Assembly (NCBI GenBank): GCA_044426235.1
Contig: JAWXUS010000002.1
Coordinates: forward strand, 62,001-126,000
DNA length: 64,000 bases
Origin: JAGHEK01 sp044426235
Lineage (GTDB): Bacteria > Bacillota > Clostridia > Peptostreptococcales > Peptostreptococcaceae
Reading direction: 5' to 3'
Positions 17,241 to 26,143 of the stretch are shown in pieces. The notes under the pieces were generated by a model. It made no database searches, was not told the DNA's origin, and was given only the letters and a program-made list of their open reading frames with translations. Every line of letters begins with the position of its first letter. The stretch's first letter is position 1. The position numbers and the translations under genes were made by a program.

Positions 17241-17932
17241 TGATATTTAGAGTTAAATTTAATAAAGAAGATGATATGATATATATTTCGCATCTTGATA
17301 TACAAAAAGTTTTACAAAGAGCATTTAGAAGAGCAGGAATAAGCCTTGTTCATTCCCAAGGATTTAATCCTCACCCAAAAATAAGTTATGGAAATGCCTT
17401 AGCACTTGGAACTGAAAGTCAAGGAGAATACTTTGACGTTGAAACTTGTGATGATATGGAAACTAGTGAATTTTTAGATTCTATGAATAACACATTACCT
17501 AAGGGAATAAAGTTTTTAGAGGCAAAAGAAATAACTAGCCAAGAGCAATCTTTAGCTAAAACTATAGAGTATGGTGAATATTTATTCACGATAGAACTTG
17601 AAAAAGCACTTGATAAAAACTTTGTTAAAGAAAGATTATTAAACTTCTTATCTCAAGAAGAAATTTTAATAACTAAGAAGAATAAAAAAGGTAAAATGGT
17701 TGAAAGTGATATTAGACCAATGATAAAAGTTCTTGATTTAGTAGATTTAAATGAAGAAAAAATTATTTTTGAAGCTATTTTAAGCACAGGTTCAAAGGCA
17801 AACTTAAACACTAGCATACTAATTCCAAAACTTCTTGAAATGATAGATGTTGAAATTGATCCACTTGATGTTGATATATTAAGACGTGATTTATTTAAGT
17901 TAAATGGAGAAGAATTAGAAAATATAATGTAA
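17240..17932 (+). CDS. Radical-SAM-associated protein, TIGR03936 / DUF2344
   Basis: 230 residues with the family's opening FRVKFNKEDDMIYISHLDI, RAFRRAGISLVHSQGFNPHPKISYGNAL and a later ILRRDLFKLN. In some species this domain is fused to the C-terminus of the TIGR03960 radical SAM protein. Here the start ATG at 17240 overlaps the stop of that gene (TAATG), which supports a partner role. Activity is unknown. A terminator follows directly. Confidence 0.88.
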   Translation: MIFRVKFNKEDDMIYISHLDIQKVLQRAFRRAGISLVHSQGFNPHPKISYGNALALGTESQGEYFDVETCDDMETSEFLDSMNNTLPKGIKFLEAKEITSQEQSLAKTIEYGEYLFTIELEKALDKNFVKERLLNFLSQEEILITKKNKKGKMVESDIRPMIKVLDLVDLNEEKIIFEAILSTGSKANLNTSILIPKLLEMIDVEIDPLDVDILRRDLFKLNGEELENIM

Positions 17933-17938
17933 TCAAAA

Positions 17939-17966
17939 AAAGAGTATGGATTTTTTCATACTCTTT
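17939..17966 (+). terminator. Terminator after the radical SAM pair
   Basis: AAAGAGTATG (17939-17948) pairs perfectly with CATACTCTTT (17957-17966). The loop is T-rich, but the 3' tail (AATTTATAA) is a poor T-tract. Confidence 0.7.
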
Positions 17967-17990
17967 AATTTATAATAAAGGGTTGAAATT

Positions 17991-19620
17991 TTGAAAAAAG
18001 ATATTTTTAAGTATTTATTAATAAAAAATAGTATGTGTATTATATTTTTTAGTTTGTTAAGTGTGTTAGTTTGTAAATTTAATACACCACTTTTACTAAA
18101 GACTATAGTTCTTTTTATTGATTTTATATTTATTTTAAATTCGTTTAATAAACTGATTGGCTTTTATAAGTGGGATTACAAGTATAACGAAAGAAAGATT
18201 GAATATCAAAGAGGATTTTTTACAATCAAAAAAACTATAGTTCATTAGATAGAGTACAACAAGTTTTTGTTATACAAAATCCATTTCTTGATAAATTTGA
18301 TTTAGTTCTAGTTAATTTTGTGACTACAAATTTAACATACAAATGATATCCAATAAAAAAAGAGAATTCAGATGAAGTTGTTAATTTTATGATTGATTTC
18401 ATAAAAAAGAGAATATGAGAAAAAATGATAAAGCAAAATGAAAGTTTTCTTAAAGTTTTAAATACATTTTTTGAGCTCTTATTTTCTGGAATAACTACAG
18501 TTTTTTTATTTGGGTTTAACAAGTATATAATTATATTTTATATTGTTACTTCAATTTTAATTATAGGGTTCTCCATATTTAGTTGGAATAAGACTAAATT
18601 TTTGATAGAAGATGAAATTTTTATATTTGAAAATTTGGTATTTAATAGAACTATTTTAAAAATTCCATTTTCATCAATAGTATCTGTTGACACAACACAA
18701 AGTGTAAAACAGAAAATTTTTGGAGTTAATATATTTAAAGTTAATACTGTCAATAAAGATGAAGATATTCAGTTACTTATTAGTAATAAAAATTCTAAAA
18801 AAATGAAAGAATTACTTATGAAATCTGAAACAAAAAAAGAAGAAATTGAACAAATACTTAAAGTTTCAGTATTTGAAAACTTTATATTTTCAATGTCAAA
18901 TAGAGATTTAATAGTATCTACTACGGTTTGGTTATTAATAATTTTTTATGCATTTGAATATGCAGTAAAAATATTTGAGATTAAAGTTTTAGATATAAGA
19001 TTTTTATTTATAATTTTAGCATTTTTAGTTATTGAAAGAGTAATTACTGGAATTTTTGGGTTTGTAAAATATTATGGATTTAATATATCAAAGGTTGATA
19101 ATAATTTTAGAGTTAATTGTGGCTTATTTGATGAAAAAAACTTACATTAGATGAAAAAAGAATAACTTCAGTATCTATAGAACAAAATATATTTTATAAA
19201 ATTATAAATAAATATAAGGTTTCTGTTAGTTTCCTTGGGAAAGAGGCCCATGATATAAGTATAATATTACCTATTATAAAAAAAGGCGAAATGGAAAAAT
19301 GTTTAATTGATTTTTTCCCAAGTTTTTGTGTTGAATTTGATGAAAATGATATTAGTCAAAATCATAAACTTCTTTATAAAAAAGTTAAATATGCAGAAAA
19401 TGATGATTTAACTTATTTTTATAAGAACTTAATAAATAAAAAAGTAACTATAATAAAAAATGAATTCGTAAATAGTATTGAGTATAAACAAAACTTTATT
19501 AATAAAATTAAAAATACCAAACAAATAAAAATTGATTTTTCAGGAATAGGTAACTCTGAATTAAGAAAAATAAATGGTGTAGACAAAGAGAATAGATTAA
19601 AATTAGAACAAAAATGGTAG
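17991..19620 (+). pseudogene. Disrupted bacterial PH-domain membrane protein (YdbT-like)
   Basis: Three separate reading frames join into one coherent protein of about 540 residues: two membrane segments, a PH (bPH2) domain, a second pair of membrane segments and PH domain, then a third. The breaks are: a one-base loss near 18240, since TIV(P)LDRVQQVF continues in another frame; in-frame TGA at 18346-18348 (YK-stop-YP) and 18417-18419 (RI-stop-EK), both where Trp fits; and a one-base loss in the A7 run at 19134-19140, after which LTLDEKRITSVS continues. The start is TTG at 17991. YdbS/YdbT proteins in Bacillus are poorly characterised membrane proteins. Sequencing error could explain the indels but not the two TGA codons as easily. 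Confidence 0.82.
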
Positions 19621-19637
19621 AAGATTGGTAGATATAA

Positions 19638-20996
19638 ATGAAAAAAATAATAATTGAAAATTTAATTTCAAGCGAAAAAACTGCAGTAATGGAAAATGAT
19701 AGGTTAATTGAACTTATAATTGACAATAAACAAAGTATAGTTTCAAACGTTTATAGAGGAATTGTTAAGAAAAAATTAGACGGACTTGGTGCTTGTTTTG
19801 TTGATATTGGACTTGAAAAGCTTGCTTATTTAAAATTAAATAAGGAAGATACTATAAAAAATGGCGAAGAAATTTTGGTGCAAGTAAATAAAGATGAAAT
19901 AGGAGATAAGGGGTGTAAATTAAATCTTGAAGTTAGTATTTCAGGGAGATTTTTAGTTTACATTCCAAATAATTATAAAAACACTATTTCAAACAAGATA
20001 AAAAAAGAAGAAGATAGAACGAGACTTATGAATTTACTTGAGTCTGTAACTGATGAAAAAGGATTCATAATAAGAACTGAATCGTTAAATGCTACTGATG
20101 AAGAACTTAAAAAAGATATTTGTGAATTAAATATAAAATATCAAGAGATAACTAAGGAATTAAAACTTGGGATTGGACCAAAAATTTTATATAAAAATGA
20201 TTCAAAGAGTATTAAATTTATAAAAGATAATTTGAATGATAAGTATGACGAAATAGTTATTAACTCTGATGAAAATAGAGATATAATAAAAGGTATTATT
20301 AAAGATCTTAAATTAGAAACTAAGCTTAGTATAATTGAAAATGAAGATATTTTTAATTTATATAAAATTGATAGTGAATTAAGTAAAGCACTAAATAAAA
20401 AAGTTTGGCTAAAAAGTGGAGGATATTTGATAATTGAAAAAACTGAAGCATTAACTGTTGTTGATGTTAATAGTGGGAAATTTACTAAAGGATACGACCT
20501 TGAAAAAACTTCATTCAAAACTAATTATGAGGCAAGTGTTGAGATTTGTAGACAAATGAAGCTTAGAGATATCGGTGGAATTGTTATTGTAGATTTTATT
20601 GAAATGAAAAATAAAGAAAATGAACTTGAAATAATAAAAGTTTTAAATAAAGAGATAAAAAAAGATAGAAGAACTACTAATGTGCTTGGATTTACTAAAT
20701 TAGGATTAGTTGAAATTGCAAGAAGACGAGAAAAAGAAAGTATAGATAATTATTACTTAGAAGATGTTGAATGTGAAAATTCATTTGATTACTTTTTGGA
20801 TAATCTAGAAAAAGAGGTTATAAGAATTAAAAATCATACTTCATATAATAAGATTACTATTTGTATAAATGAAAAAACTAATCATAATTTAAAAAGCAGT
20901 TCTATAATTTCTGATTTAAATAAAAAGTATGAAATTGTAATTAATTTAGAACTAGATTTATACAGTAAAAATAATGCGTTTAAAGTGAAGTATTAA
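19638..20996 (+). CDS. rng: Ribonuclease G/E family endonuclease
   Basis: 452 residues. It shows the S1 domain (NVYRGIVKKKLDGLGACFVDIG, about 34-110), the 5'-sensor/RNase H-like region and the DNase I-like catalytic core with TVVDVNSGKFTKG and GGIVIVDFIEMK supplying the metal-binding aspartates. The family's zinc-link (CPxCxGxG) that normally follows RRREKESI is missing: the equivalent place reads YYLEDVECENSFDYF with one Cys. It probably cuts single-stranded RNA 5' ends and 16S rRNA precursors. Location next to rplU is the usual one. Confidence 0.9.
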   Translation: MKKIIIENLISSEKTAVMENDRLIELIIDNKQSIVSNVYRGIVKKKLDGLGACFVDIGLEKLAYLKLNKEDTIKNGEEILVQVNKDEIGDKGCKLNLEVSISGRFLVYIPNNYKNTISNKIKKEEDRTRLMNLLESVTDEKGFIIRTESLNATDEELKKDICELNIKYQEITKELKLGIGPKILYKNDSKSIKFIKDNLNDKYDEIVINSDENRDIIKGIIKDLKLETKLSIIENEDIFNLYKIDSELSKALNKKVWLKSGGYLIIEKTEALTVVDVNSGKFTKGYDLEKTSFKTNYEASVEICRQMKLRDIGGIVIVDFIEMKNKENELEIIKVLNKEIKKDRRTTNVLGFTKLGLVEIARRREKESIDNYYLEDVECENSFDYFLDNLEKEVIRIKNHTSYNKITICINEKTNHNLKSSSIISDLNKKYEIVINLELDLYSKNNAFKVKY

Positions 20997-21056
20997 TAGA
21001 TAATTATTTAAAAATACAATTTCCATAAAAAAGTATTAAAATTTTTTATAGTTTTA

Positions 21057-21085
21057 TTGACAAATAAAAAGAAAAGTAGTAATAT
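21057..21085 (+). promoter_or_regulatory. Strong sigma-A promoter for rplU-prp-rpmA
   Basis: Exact TTGACA at 21057-21062 and TAATAT at 21080-21085, 17-base spacing. Transcription would begin near 21092 and give an approximately 80-base leader. Confidence 0.85.
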
Positions 21086-21095
21086 TAATAAATGT

Positions 21096-21152
21096 AATGC
21101 CGCACAGAAAAGGTGATAAACTTTTTAATTAAAGTACCTATATGGCGAGTTT
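21096..21152 (+). ncRNA. Candidate L21 leader (ribosomal protein autoregulatory structure)
   Basis: Within the leader, ACTTT/AAAGT forms a hairpin around TTAATT (21120-21135), extended by AGGT (21111-21114) with ACCT (21136-21139) and an outer GCC (21099-21101) with GGC (21144-21146). Firmicute rplU operons are known to carry an L21 leader element. Assignment here is by position and fold only, not by a covariance model. Confidence 0.4.
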
Positions 21153-21174
21153 TTAAGACCGAGGAGGTGTATTT

Positions 21175-21486
21175 ATGTACGCTATAGTTAAAACTGGTGG
21201 AAAGCAATATAAAGTTGCTGAAGGTGACGTTTTATTCGTAGAAAAGTTAGAAGGTAACGCAGGTGATGTTGTAACTTTAAACGAAGTATTAGCTTGTACT
21301 AAAGATGGTGAGTTAGTTGTTGGAGCTCCAACTGTTGAAGGTGCTACTGTTTCTGCAAAAGTTGTAGAACAAGGAAAAGCTAAGAAAATAGTAGTTTTCA
21401 AGTATAAGGCTAAGAAAGACTACAGAAGAAAGCAAGGACATCGTCAACCATATACTAAGATAGTTATCGAAAAGATAAACGCTTAA
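21175..21486 (+). CDS. rplU: 50S ribosomal protein L21
   Basis: 103 residues, full length, with YAIVKTGGKQYKVAEGDVLFVEKL at the start and the basic C-terminal FKYKAKKDYRRKQGHRQPYTK. It binds 23S rRNA near L20. First gene of rplU-prp-rpmA, with GAGGAGGTG at 21161-21169. Confidence 0.98.
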   Translation: MYAIVKTGGKQYKVAEGDVLFVEKLEGNAGDVVTLNEVLACTKDGELVVGAPTVEGATVSAKVVEQGKAKKIVVFKYKAKKDYRRKQGHRQPYTKIVIEKINA

Positions 21487-21497
21487 TATTAGATGTA

Positions 21498-21815
21498 ATG
21501 ATAAAAGTTAATTATTATTACAATGATGATTTTGCCTTAAAAGGTTTTTGTTTAAAGGGCCATGCTGATTTCGCTGAAATTGGTTATGACATAGTTTGTT
21601 CAGCAGTTACATCTAATGCAATAGCTGTTATAAATTCTTTAAGCAAATTACAAAAAGTTGAATTTGAAAAAGTTTTAGGAAAAGAAGGACACATTGAATG
21701 CATTGTTAAAGATGAATTCATTGAGAAATCTCAATTATTACTTAATCATTTTGACTTAGCAATCAAAGAAATTAAAAGGGAATATCCCAAAAATATAAAA
21801 ATCTTAAAAAAGTAG
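21498..21815 (+). CDS. prp: Ribosomal-processing cysteine protease Prp (YsxB)
   Basis: Prp cleaves the N-terminal extension of ribosomal protein L27, which is essential in Firmicutes that make the extended form. 105 residues with the catalytic His in KGHADFAEIGYDIVC and the catalytic Cys in the same motif (DIVCSAVTSNA). It lies between rplU and rpmA, its substrate gene, 11 bases after rplU and 13 before rpmA. Confidence 0.95.
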   Translation: MIKVNYYYNDDFALKGFCLKGHADFAEIGYDIVCSAVTSNAIAVINSLSKLQKVEFEKVLGKEGHIECIVKDEFIEKSQLLLNHFDLAIKEIKREYPKNIKILKK

Positions 21816-21828
21816 GGGGTGACTCCAA

Positions 21829-22107
21829 ATGATGAACATGAATTTACAATTACTTGCATCTAAGAAAGGGGTAGGTTCTTCTAAAAACGGAAGAGATTCT
21901 ATCGCTAAAAGATTAGGTGTTAAGAGATACGATGGACAAGTTGTTACTGCAGGAAGTATATTAGTAAGACAAAGAGGAACTAAAATACATCCAGGTACTA
22001 ATGTAGGTAGAGGTGGAGATGATACTTTATTCGCATTAGTTGATGGAACAGTTAAGTTCGAAAGAAAAGACAAAAAAAGAAAGAAAGTTAGCGTATACCC
22101 AGCTTAA
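21829..22107 (+). CDS. rpmA: 50S ribosomal protein L27 with cleavable N-terminal extension
   Basis: 92 residues. The N-terminus MMNMNLQLLASKKGVGS holds the Prp recognition segment. The Firmicute consensus is NLQFFAxKKG; here NLQLLA-SKKG, with Leu-Leu for Phe-Phe, so cleavage before SKKG is expected. The mature protein then has GSSKNGRDSIAKRLGVKRYDGQ as usual and reaches the peptidyl-transferase centre. Confidence 0.97.
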   Translation: MMNMNLQLLASKKGVGSSKNGRDSIAKRLGVKRYDGQVVTAGSILVRQRGTKIHPGTNVGRGGDDTLFALVDGTVKFERKDKKRKKVSVYPA

Positions 22108-22131
22108 TAAGTTGAATATAATAACTTTTTA

Positions 22132-22160
22132 AAAAAGGAGTGTGTTAGCACTCCTTTTTA
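22132..22160 (+). terminator. Terminator after rpmA
   Basis: AAAAAGGAGTG (22132-22142) pairs with CACTCCTTTTT (22149-22159), loop of six bases, ending in T5. Confidence 0.9.
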
Positions 22161-22262
22161 TAGTATATAATAAAATTTTTAGTTTAAAATTTATTAAAAG
22201 TTAAGTTATATAGATTTTTTGGGAATTATAATAAAAAAATCTAAAATAAGTAGGTGATTATT

Positions 22263-23540
22263 TTGTTTATAGATAAAGCAAGGATTTTTGTTAAGGCTGG
22301 AAATGGTGGAAATGGTGCTGTTTCTTTTAGAAAAGAAAAGTATGTTCCAGCTGGAGGACCTCAAGGTGGAGATGGAGGAAATGGCGCGAGTATCATTTTT
22401 GAAGTTGATTTAGGTCTTAGAACTTTAATGGATTTTAAGTATCAAAGAAAATACTTAGCAACTCCAGGACAAGATGGTGGTAAAAATAAGTGTACAGGTA
22501 GAAACGGAGATAATCTGCACCTTAAAGTTCCAGCTGGAACTATTATAAGAGATGAAAAAACAGGTCTTGTAATCGCAGATTTAAAAAATGAAGGTGATAG
22601 TGCTATTGTTGTTCGTGGTGGTCGTGGTGGAAAAGGTAACCAACATTTTGCGAACTCAATAAGACAAGCTCCAGCTTTTGCAAAAAGTGGGACTGATGGA
22701 CAAGAAAGATGGATTACATTAGAACTAAAAATGATTGCAGATGTTGGTCTTTTAGGCTTTCCAAATGTAGGTAAATCAACATTCTTATCTGTTGTAACTA
22801 AGGCTAAACCGAAAATTGCAAACTATCACTTCACAACTCTTACTCCTAATTTAGGTGTTGTACAAAATAGTTATGGTGAAGGATTTGTGTTGGCAGATAT
22901 TCCTGGACTAATAGAGGGTGCAGCTGATGGAGTTGGTCTTGGACATGATTTCCTAAGACACGTTGAGAGAACTAAAGTTTTAATTCATATAGTTGATATA
23001 TCAGGACTTGAAGGTCGTGATGCATTAGAAGATTTTGAGAAAATCAATAATGAACTTAAAATGTATAACGAAAAGTTAGCAACTAGACCGCAAATAGTTG
23101 TTGCTAATAAGAGTGATATTTTATATGATGATTCTGTTTATGAAGATTTCAAGAAAGAAATTGAAGGAAGAGGATACAAAGTATTTAAGATGAGTGCTAT
23201 AACTCGTGATGGAATAGATGAAGTTATAAATTATGCATCTACTATGTTAAATGATGTTGAAGATGTTGAAATTATAACTGAAGAAGAAATGTTTACAGAA
23301 GAATTAAACATTAAAGAGCAAGAAGAACTAGATATCCAAGTAGAAAATGGAGTTTATGTTGTAACTGGTAAGAAGTTAAGAAGAATAATGTATTCTGTTA
23401 ACTTTGAAGATATGGAATCACTACACTATTTCCAAAAGGCAATGGAGGGCGAAGGTGTGTTTGATAGACTTCGTGAAATGGGAATTGATGATGGTGATAC
23501 TGTTAAAATTTACGAAATAGAATTTGAATTCTATGACTAG
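22263..23540 (+). CDS. obgE: GTPase Obg/CgtA
   Basis: Obg is a ribosome-assembly and stress GTPase. 425 residues: glycine-rich Obg domain (FIDKARIFVKAGNGGNGAVSFRKEKYVP, 1-160), G domain with P-loop GFPNVGKST, G3 DIPGLIEGA and NKSD, and a C-terminal OCT domain (RRIMYSVNFEDMESLHYFQKA). The start chosen is TTG at 22263, five bases after AGGTGA, giving the normal MFIDKA N-terminus. An in-frame GTG at 22254 lies within that ribosome-binding site and is unlikely. Confidence 0.95.
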   Translation: MFIDKARIFVKAGNGGNGAVSFRKEKYVPAGGPQGGDGGNGASIIFEVDLGLRTLMDFKYQRKYLATPGQDGGKNKCTGRNGDNLHLKVPAGTIIRDEKTGLVIADLKNEGDSAIVVRGGRGGKGNQHFANSIRQAPAFAKSGTDGQERWITLELKMIADVGLLGFPNVGKSTFLSVVTKAKPKIANYHFTTLTPNLGVVQNSYGEGFVLADIPGLIEGAADGVGLGHDFLRHVERTKVLIHIVDISGLEGRDALEDFEKINNELKMYNEKLATRPQIVVANKSDILYDDSVYEDFKKEIEGRGYKVFKMSAITRDGIDEVINYASTMLNDVEDVEIITEEEMFTEELNIKEQEELDIQVENGVYVVTGKKLRRIMYSVNFEDMESLHYFQKAMEGEGVFDRLREMGIDDGDTVKIYEIEFEFYD

Positions 23541-23557
23541 AAATTAAGGAGAACAAA

Positions 23558-23950
23558 ATGTTAAAAGGAAAACAAAGAGCATATTTAAGATCAATTTCAA
23601 ATACATTAAAGCCAATAACTCAAATTGGTAAAGATGGAGTTACAGAATCATTCCTAGAGCAATTAGATGGAATGCTTAGAACTCGTGAAATAGTAAAAAT
23701 TACTATTCTTGATAATGCAGGACTTGATGCAAAAGAAACTGCAAATTATATATGTGAAAAATTAAGAGCTGAATTTGTTCAATCTATAGGATACAAATTC
23801 ACTATATACAAAAAAAATATAGATAATCCTCAAATAGTATTTCCAGGTCATGAAATGGCTAAAGCTAAAGTTAAGGATGAAACTGTGACTAAAAAAGGAA
23901 ATGCAACTAAGAGAACTGCAAGAATTGAAAGACCTAAAAAGCATAAGTAA
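23558..23950 (+). CDS. yhbY: YhbY-family CRM-domain RNA-binding protein
   Basis: 130 residues. The CRM fold covers about 1-97, with KGKQRAYLRSISNTLKPITQIGKDGVT, and the GxxG-like RNA-binding loop. YhbY associates with pre-50S ribosomal particles. The last 30 residues form a lysine/threonine-rich basic tail beyond the usual family length. It follows obg by 17 bases, a functional match in ribosome assembly. Confidence 0.9.
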   Translation: MLKGKQRAYLRSISNTLKPITQIGKDGVTESFLEQLDGMLRTREIVKITILDNAGLDAKETANYICEKLRAEFVQSIGYKFTIYKKNIDNPQIVFPGHEMAKAKVKDETVTKKGNATKRTARIERPKKHK

Positions 23951-23960
23951 TAAAAAAATA

Positions 23961-23984
23961 CCGAAGTTTATAACTTCGGTTTTT
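23961..23984. terminator. Bidirectional terminator between yhbY and the small minus-strand gene
   Basis: CCGAAGTT and AACTTCGG form a perfect 8-bp stem with loop TAT. T5 follows on the plus strand and an A-rich tract precedes it, serving the minus strand. Confidence 0.9.
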
Positions 23985-24110
23985 CTACGCCCCACTTTTT
24001 TCTTTTTCTTTGTATAAAAGACTACTAACTAAGTCTTTATCATTTTTATAAAGTAGATAAGTATTATAAACTCCTAATAAAAAACTTAATATTCCAACAG
24101 CTGTCTGCAT
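23985..24110 (-). CDS. Small predicted membrane protein, 41 aa
   Basis: This short frame translates as MQTAVGILSFLLGVYNTY followed by LLYKNDKDLVSSLLYKEKEKSGA. The first 20 residues form one membrane helix, followed by a charged tail. The ribosome-binding site AGGAGGG overlaps the recX stop, and the ATG lies eight bases beyond it, so it would be cotranscribed with recX. Its stop abuts the shared terminator. The ordered layout (RBS, helix, terminator) argues for a real gene. I do not recognise the family. Confidence 0.6.
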   Translation of the reverse strand: MQTAVGILSFLLGVYNTYLLYKNDKDLVSSLLYKEKEKSGA

Positions 24111-24118
24111 ACACCCTC

Positions 24119-24736
24119 CTAAAAATTATCAGATAAAACGCTATTTATTGCCTGTTTAGTTATTTCAAAATCAAAACCTCTATAAGTTAAATGTTGATAT
24201 AATTTTTGTTTAATTTTATTTTTGTCTAAGTTTTTAACTTTATCATATTTTTTATTTGCTAAAAAAACGGCATTTTCAAGTTCTTTATCTTCATCTATTT
24301 CCAAATTTGATAAATTTTCAATTCCCTTTTTGTATAAATTCTGTTTGATTTTATTCTTACCATATTTATTAAAATTAATGTTGGTATTTATTATTTTTTG
24401 TGCTAATAAATCATCATTTATAAGTTTATTTTTTTCTAAAAAGTCAATTACTTGTTCAATTATATGTTCATCAAAGTCTTTTGATAACTTATCTTTAACA
24501 TGTTTTTTTGATTGATCACATTTTGTAAGTATATTAAGTGCTTTATTTTTGGCCTTTAAATAGTTTTCTTTATCAAGAATTTCTTGAAGAGATTCTTTAT
24601 TTACTATATCGTTTTTTTTTATATTAAATTTATAGATTAACTCACTATAAATTGCCATAAAATATTCATCATTTACATATATATTTACTCTATCTTTATT
24701 ATTCTTTTGAATTTCAATTTTAGTTATTTTATCCAT
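24119..24736 (-). CDS. recX: Regulatory protein RecX
   Basis: 205 residues, the long Firmicute type. RecX binds and inhibits RecA filaments. Three tandem three-helix repeats are seen, with KAKNKALNILTKCDQSKKHVKDKL, ISF-like VIDFLEKNKLINDDLLAQ and KIKQKLYQHLTYRGFDFEITKQAI. The N-terminus VNIYVNDEYFMAIYSELIYKF matches Bacillus RecX. recA itself is not in the window. Confidence 0.9.
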   Translation of the reverse strand: MDKITKIEIQKNNKDRVNIYVNDEYFMAIYSELIYKFNIKKNDIVNKESLQEILDKENYLKAKNKALNILTKCDQSKKHVKDKLSKDFDEHIIEQVIDFLEKNKLINDDLLAQKIINTNINFNKYGKNKIKQNLYKKGIENLSNLEIDEDKELENAVFLANKKYDKVKNLDKNKIKQKLYQHLTYRGFDFEITKQAINSVLSDNF

Positions 24737-24856
24737 AAAGACTCCTAAATAATTATTTAATATAATTACATAATAACATATTTATAAACAAAATATATTA
24801 ATAAATTAAAAATAATGATAAAATAATAATAATTATAAATAAGGAGAACACTAGGT

Positions 24857-25519
24857 TTGATAGAAAATGTTTTAAATATAAATAATAAAAAAATAGAAGA
24901 ATTTAATAAAAATTGTTATAATATAAATGTAGGGATAATGGGCGGAACTTTTAATCCAATACATTTAGGTCACTTAATCATTTCACAACACATAAAAGAT
25001 GCCTTAAACCTTGATAAAATTATTTTTATACCAGCTGGAAATCCACCACATAAAAATATCAAAAATATTGATGCTAAAAAAAGATATGAAATGGTGCTTT
25101 TATCAACTTGGAATAATAAAGATTTTTTTGTACTTGATTTTGAAATAAAAAAAGAAAGTTATAGTTATACTTTTGAGACACTTAATTACTTAAAAGATAC
25201 TTATAAAAATGTTAATTTGAATTTTTTATGTGGAGCAGATTCAATTTTAGATATTGAAAATTGGCACGAATTTGAAGAAATATTTAATATGGCAAATTTA
25301 GTAGTATCGACAAGAAATAGTGTAGCGAGTAACGATTTAGATATAAAGATTGATTTTTTAAGAAAAAAATATGGAGCAAACATTATAAAAGTTTTACCTC
25401 CAATAATTGATATTTCATCAACTAAGTTAAGAGAGAATTTAGAAAGTGATAAATCAATAAGATATAGCGTAGATAACGAGGTTTATAAATATATTAAAGA
25501 AAATAATTTATATAGATAG
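24857..25519 (+). CDS. nadD: Nicotinate-nucleotide adenylyltransferase
   Basis: NadD adenylates nicotinate mononucleotide in NAD synthesis. 220 residues. The core begins VGIMGGTFNPIHLGH (HxGH nucleotidyltransferase motif) and ends with the ISSTKLRE motif; FLCGADSILDIENWHEFEEI is also typical. About 25 residues precede the usual start. TTG at 24857 is chosen because AAGGAGA lies upstream and no nearer start has a good site. It begins the nadD-yqeK-rsfS cluster, as in Bacillus. Confidence 0.93.
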   Translation: MIENVLNINNKKIEEFNKNCYNINVGIMGGTFNPIHLGHLIISQHIKDALNLDKIIFIPAGNPPHKNIKNIDAKKRYEMVLLSTWNNKDFFVLDFEIKKESYSYTFETLNYLKDTYKNVNLNFLCGADSILDIENWHEFEEIFNMANLVVSTRNSVASNDLDIKIDFLRKKYGANIIKVLPPIIDISSTKLRENLESDKSIRYSVDNEVYKYIKENNLYR

Positions 25520-25527
25520 GAGATTTT

Positions 25528-26082
25528 ATGAAAGAAAAGTTAAAAGAATTACTTACAGAGAGTAGATATATTCATTCACTAAATGTTGCTGAATGTGCAT
25601 TAAAACTTGCTAAAATCTATAATGTGGACAAAGATAAGGTTTATAAAGCTGCACTTCTTCACGACTGCGGAAAGTGTTTAAGTCACGAACAGGTGGACAA
25701 GGTGGTTAAAAAAAATAATATAAAACTTGATGAATTTGAAAAAGATAATAGGGCATTATCACATGCTATAATTGGAGTTTATGTTGCAAAAAATGAATTT
25801 GGTATTACTGATAATGATATTTTAAATGCTATAAAATATCATACAACGGGACATGCAAAAATGTCTCTTATTGAAAAAATAATTTATATTGCGGATTTAA
25901 TTGAAAAAGATAGGAAATTTGAAGGTGTTGAAGAACTGAGAAATTTAGTTTTCAAAAAAGAGCTTGATAAAGCGATTTTAAGTTCATTAAATAATACTAT
26001 AAAAATTGTTATAAAAAGAAATCAAATGATACATCCAAGAACTATTGAGGCTAGAAACTATCTTACAAATAAAATATATTAA
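25528..26082 (+). CDS. yqeK: YqeK-family HD-domain hydrolase (likely Ap4A hydrolase)
   Basis: 184 residues with an HD metal-binding pattern: RYIHSLNVAECA, LLHDCGK, HAIIGVYVA and IIYIADLIE. YqeK proteins from Firmicutes hydrolyse diadenosine tetraphosphate symmetrically to two ADP (family knowledge). It lies eight bases after nadD with AGGAG at 25519-25523, in the conserved nadD-yqeK-rsfS order. Confidence 0.9.
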   Translation: MKEKLKELLTESRYIHSLNVAECALKLAKIYNVDKDKVYKAALLHDCGKCLSHEQVDKVVKKNNIKLDEFEKDNRALSHAIIGVYVAKNEFGITDNDILNAIKYHTTGHAKMSLIEKIIYIADLIEKDRKFEGVEELRNLVFKKELDKAILSSLNNTIKIVIKRNQMIHPRTIEARNYLTNKIY

Positions 26083-26096
26083 TTAACTCGTATTTG

Positions 26097-26105
26097 TGGT
26101 ATAAT
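26097..26105 (+). promoter_or_regulatory. Extended -10 promoter for rsfS
   Basis: TGG plus exact TATAAT (26097-26105) is an extended -10 element about 40 bases before the rsfS start. No good -35 is visible. Confidence 0.5.
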
Positions 26106-26143
26106 TATAAAATACGTCTAAAATCTAGAAAGGTGGAAATAAT

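Noticed and set aside
18346..18419. Reassignment of UGA to Trp, or selenocysteine in the PH-domain gene
   Set aside because: All other genes in the window use TGG for Trp, no SECIS-like hairpin follows either UGA, and the gene also has two frameshifts.
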